From: Sulfurospirillum diekertiae
GTDB taxonomy: Bacteria > Campylobacterota > Campylobacteria > Campylobacterales > Sulfurospirillaceae
Reading direction: 5' to 3'
DNA: 64,000 nt
Assembly (NCBI RefSeq): GCF_002309535.1
Contig: NZ_CP023275.1
Coordinates: forward strand, 1,178,001 to 1,242,000
Made by a program: the position numbers and the translations under genes. This document shows positions 61,433-64,000 of the stretch, piece by piece; the first letter of the stretch is position 1; every line of letters starts with the position of its first letter. A model generated the notes under the pieces. It was not told the origin of the DNA. It did no database searches and saw nothing but the letters and a program-made list of their open reading frames with translations.

Positions 61433-62575
61433 TTAGACTTTAAATTCGTTCAGCTTTTCTTGGAGTGTCACACCCCATTTATCAAGCACGGTTGTAATTT
61501 CCATAATCTCTTCACTTTTTTGATAAGTTGCATGAAAGATTGTCTCTATTTGCAGTGAAGCTTCTTTGATTTGCTCCGTTTCTTTTTTGAGATTGACGGA
61601 TTTTGTTGCAATATCATTGGAGAGAGCTATGTTTTTATCGGCTACGTTGACGAGTTGCTCGAGTACGATATTGGCATTGGTAGAGACATCTTGAAGAATG
61701 TTGATCTCAGAAGCATTGTCTTTCATCTGTTGACTGATGGAGGTGATGGAGCTCACGATGGAGGTAATGGTTGTATTGATCTCTTCAAGGCTTTTTTGTG
61801 TCTTCTCCGCCAAGAGCCTGACTTCGTCGGCAACAACGGCAAATCCACGACCGTGTTCGCCTGCACGCGCTGCTTCAATGGCAGCATTAAGTGCCAATAA
61901 ATTGGTCTGATCGGCGATATCGTCAATGACGCTGAGAATATTTTTGGTCTCTTGGGTATCTTTACTCAAAGCGTTGAGTTGTATGACGAGAAGATTCTCT
62001 TTTTGAACACTTTTAGCAATCTTTTCACCTAATTCGATGATGTTTCTTTGTGTATCGCCAAGATACGTACCGATCTGTTGCATCTGTGTTTTACTCGCAT
62101 GCGCGTTGTGACTGATGTCGTCAAAAACAACTTGCATATTGTTGACATGCATAGTACTCTCATCGATGATGATCTTCTCTTTTTGGGTTTGAGCATGAAA
62201 AAATGAGACGATGTGTTGCAGTTGCGCTGAGATTTGACTGTGCGTTGTGGCATGCGCTTGAAAGCCAAGAATGGCATGTCTGATTTTCTCTTTGAAAAAG
62301 ACAACAGAGTCAAGCATTCTGGCAGATTCAGCATTGAAGCTGGTGTTGATCTTGATCTCTTTGGTAAGATCCATTGAGGCTAAAGCTTGGTTTATTTTAA
62401 CACTGAGATCCACGCCCCATTTTTTTTCATCAATATCATGCACGATGAGGATCACGGCAATAGCGTATTGAATGATAGCTCCTAGTGTGCTGGTTGTAAA
62501 AAAATAGGCATTGAGTGGAAGGATCAAAAAAGCTGCAATGTGGATAACTCTCATTCTAAGAAACAGAGATTTCAT
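61433..62575 (-). CDS. Membrane-anchored methyl-accepting chemotaxis-like protein
   Basis: The protein of about 380 residues (ATG 62575, with an AGGAG site) has two short membrane helices near the N-terminus (about 8-45), no periplasmic sensor domain, and a signalling domain with the tip [36 protein letters not shown]. It probably senses an internal or membrane signal. Signal and kinase partner are unknown. Confidence 0.88.
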   Translation of the reverse strand: MKSLFLRMRVIHIAAFLILPLNAYFFTTSTLGAIIQYAIAVILIVHDIDEKKWGVDLSVKINQALASMDLTKEIKINTSFNAESARMLDSVVFFKEKIRHAILGFQAHATTHSQISAQLQHIVSFFHAQTQKEKIIIDESTMHVNNMQVVFDDISHNAHASKTQMQQIGTYLGDTQRNIIELGEKIAKSVQKENLLVIQLNALSKDTQETKNILSVIDDIADQTNLLALNAAIEAARAGEHGRGFAVVADEVRLLAEKTQKSLEEINTTITSIVSSITSISQQMKDNASEINILQDVSTNANIVLEQLVNVADKNIALSNDIATKSVNLKKETEQIKEASLQIETIFHATYQKSEEIMEITTVLDKWGVTLQEKLNEFKV

Positions 62576-62751
62576 TGTATTTCTCCTGTATGAAATAGAA
62601 TTCACATTCTACTTCATACGCAAAAATAAAAGATTGATCTGTATCAAAAAATAAGATAATTTTACTCTCTTTTTGAAATAAACAGTTAAAAGTCTTTACA
62701 TGTAAAAAAGATAAAGAGAAAATATGAATACTTTCTCTTCGTTTTGATAGA

Positions 62752-63591
62752 TTATCGGTCGTATTTTTTAGCGTACTCCGCATCATTATAAATAGCTTCA
62801 CCGTAAAGTTCTTTACCAAAGCTACGGATCACTTTTTGACCATCCCCTTTGGTCACAAATTCAATAAACTTAGCACTCATATTTTTTTGAGGTGTCTCTA
62901 AACCATTTTGTTTGAGAGCGTTATAGGTATTGACTAAGAAAATATCACCTCTAAAAAGGATTTTCATGTTTTTGAGCTCTTTTTGTGCAGCGACCCATGT
63001 GCTACTATCGGTCATAAAGTAAGCCCCTGTGGTATCAGCTTTTTTAAGCGTTGCTAACATGAAATCTTTGTTGATGGTATACCAACTACCTTCAGGTGAA
63101 ATATTGGCTTTTTTCCAAATTTCAAGCTCTTTTTTATGCGTTCCTGAGTTGTCTGCACGGGTATAAAAAAGGGCTTTTTTGGCAGCAATGCGTGAGTATG
63201 CTTCGACGACACTGGAAGAGTCTTTAATGAGAGCCGGGTCTTTTTTGGGACCTGTAATGTAAAATTCATTCGACCCAATGAGAGAACGATCGCTCGCCCA
63301 ACCCTCTTTAAGAGCCTCTTTTTCGCCCTTTGGCGCATGCACCATAATCAAATCAACCTCTTTGTTTTTAAGCAATGAGAGCGATTCTCCCGAACCTGCT
63401 TTGATCCAACACAGTGACATATCATTTGATTTCGCAAACTCTTCCGCTAAGGCTTTAACAAGACCTAACTCCCCAGGGCTTCCTGTTGCAAGTTTGAGCT
63501 CTAGTGCGCCCTTGCCATAACGCTCTGTGCAGTTTGCCGCAAACATGACACTACACAGTGCCAGTGTGGTAATGAGAACTTTTGAAAGCAT
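62752..63591 (-). CDS. Periplasmic binding protein, TupA-like (tungstate/molybdate type)
   Basis: The 279-residue protein has a signal peptide (about 1-18) and the type II binding-protein pattern of TupA: KNKEVDLIMVHAPKGEKEAL, NEFYITGPKKDP and ADNSGTHKKELEIWKKA. TupA family members bind tungstate or molybdate for an ABC importer. The opening ATGSPGELGLVKAL differs from the classical TTTS motif, so another oxyanion is possible. Permease and ATPase genes are not adjacent. Supply of Mo to nitrogenase would fit but is inference. Confidence 0.75.
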   Translation of the reverse strand: MLSKVLITTLALCSVMFAANCTERYGKGALELKLATGSPGELGLVKALAEEFAKSNDMSLCWIKAGSGESLSLLKNKEVDLIMVHAPKGEKEALKEGWASDRSLIGSNEFYITGPKKDPALIKDSSSVVEAYSRIAAKKALFYTRADNSGTHKKELEIWKKANISPEGSWYTINKDFMLATLKKADTTGAYFMTDSSTWVAAQKELKNMKILFRGDIFLVNTYNALKQNGLETPQKNMSAKFIEFVTKGDGQKVIRSFGKELYGEAIYNDAEYAKKYDR

Positions 63592-63738
63592 AGAAACTCC
63601 TTTGGTATATGTTTAGAATAACGTATCGCAAAGTTACGAATCTCTCATTTAAAAAGATGCGTTTAGTAGTAAAAAAATGACAAATGTTATAAATGAGCCT
63701 ATTTCTGTTTCTCAAAGAAGCAATCAACCCAAAAGCTT

Positions 63739-64000
63739 TTACATGTAAAGCTTCTGATCCTCAACGAGACCTAATTTTCGTGCGATTGCCACAGCGGCTT
63801 CTCTGCCATCAAGGGCGGCATTGACCACCAAGTTTGCACCTCTGACTACATCGCCTCCTGCAAAGATAAACGGATGAGAGGTCTCTTTATGTTCATCCAC
63901 AATCAGCGTATTGGATTTACCGATGGCAAGGTTGAGTTCATCATAAAAGTCAAAATGTTTAGCTTGAAAGCCAAGGGCAAGAATGATACTGTCGGCAGGT
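63739..64000 (-). CDS. Glutamate synthase small-subunit-like oxidoreductase, C-terminal part
   Basis: Only the last 87 codons are in the window. They read SIILALGF, then FIFAGGDVVRGANLVVNAALDGREAAVAIARKLGL, the end of the FAD/NAD(P)-binding domain of the GltD family (also present in PreT and related enzymes). The stop codon TAA is the TAA of the palindrome copy at 63738-63749, with the last codons reading KLYM. The start lies beyond the window. Confidence 0.85.
   Translation of the reverse strand, partial: PADSIILALGFQAKHFDFYDELNLAIGKSNTLIVDEHKETSHPFIFAGGDVVRGANLVVNAALDGREAAVAIARKLGLVEDQKLYM

Overview
The window looks like chromosome of a free-living, nitrogen-fixing Campylobacterota bacterium, most like Sulfurospirillum. 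The grounds are the AT-rich composition, many sensor kinases, response regulators, GGDEF/EAL proteins and chemoreceptors, the HQWRQPLN type of histidine kinase, small DUF1104-like secreted proteins, a flavocytochrome c reductase operon like fcc of Wolinella, an OXA beta-lactamase gene of Campylobacter/Arcobacter type, and a complete Mo-nitrogenase gene set. This genus call is inference; no rRNA gene or other species marker is present.

Layout. 0-4 kb: two-component and c-di-GMP signalling genes. 3.9-8.9 kb: a leftward operon (ferredoxin, NifX-like carrier, flavodiiron protein) behind a sigma-54 promoter, divergent from nifE-nifN. 9-14 kb: periplasmic flavoprotein reductase with two multihaem cytochromes, a porin and an atypical response regulator. 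14-20 kb: homocysteine methyltransferase, a large CheW-fused sensor behind a sigma-54-like promoter, and an MscS channel. 19.9-24.6 kb: second nif operon (nifX, DUF269 gene, flavodoxin, nifW, nifZ, two ferredoxin-like genes), then rpoN overlapping a nifQ-like gene. 24.6-43.6 kb: ordinary accessory metabolism, efflux and regulators, plus a MotAB/ZorAB-like motor pair. 43.6-50.5 kb: a patch of inverted repeats, gene remnants and small unrelated genes. 51.1-55.6 kb: nifH, an unrecognised 119-residue gene, nifD and nifK. 55.6-64 kb: a two-component locus with Gly-rich secreted proteins, a GNAT-nitrilase fusion, an RNase H-like gene, a coiled-coil gene pair, a chemoreceptor-like protein, a TupA-like binding protein and the end of a glutamate-synthase-like oxidoreductase.

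The nif genes form one system spread over three loci. NifH/D/K are the enzyme, NifE/N the cofactor scaffold, NifX and the DUF269 protein cofactor carriers or partners, NifQ the likely Mo donor, NifW/NifZ maturation factors, flavodoxin and ferredoxins the electron donors, and the flavodiiron protein probably removes O2. Four GG-N10-GC/GT (-24/-12) promoters with an almost identical ACGGAACA core precede nif operons and the CheW sensor gene, and a sigma-54 gene lies inside the second locus. nifB, nifA, nifU, nifS and nifV are not in the window.

The strongest unexplained signal is the palindrome TTTACATGTAAA (often CTTTACATGTAAAG). I count 28 perfect copies and seven more with an intact TTACATGTAA core, where base composition predicts far fewer than one. 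Intergenic copies sit mostly just after stop codons. Intragenic copies read only as LHV(K/N/R) or FTCK, except one that supplies a stop codon. It resembles, without being identical to, the highly iterated palindrome HIP1 of cyanobacteria and DNA-uptake sequences.
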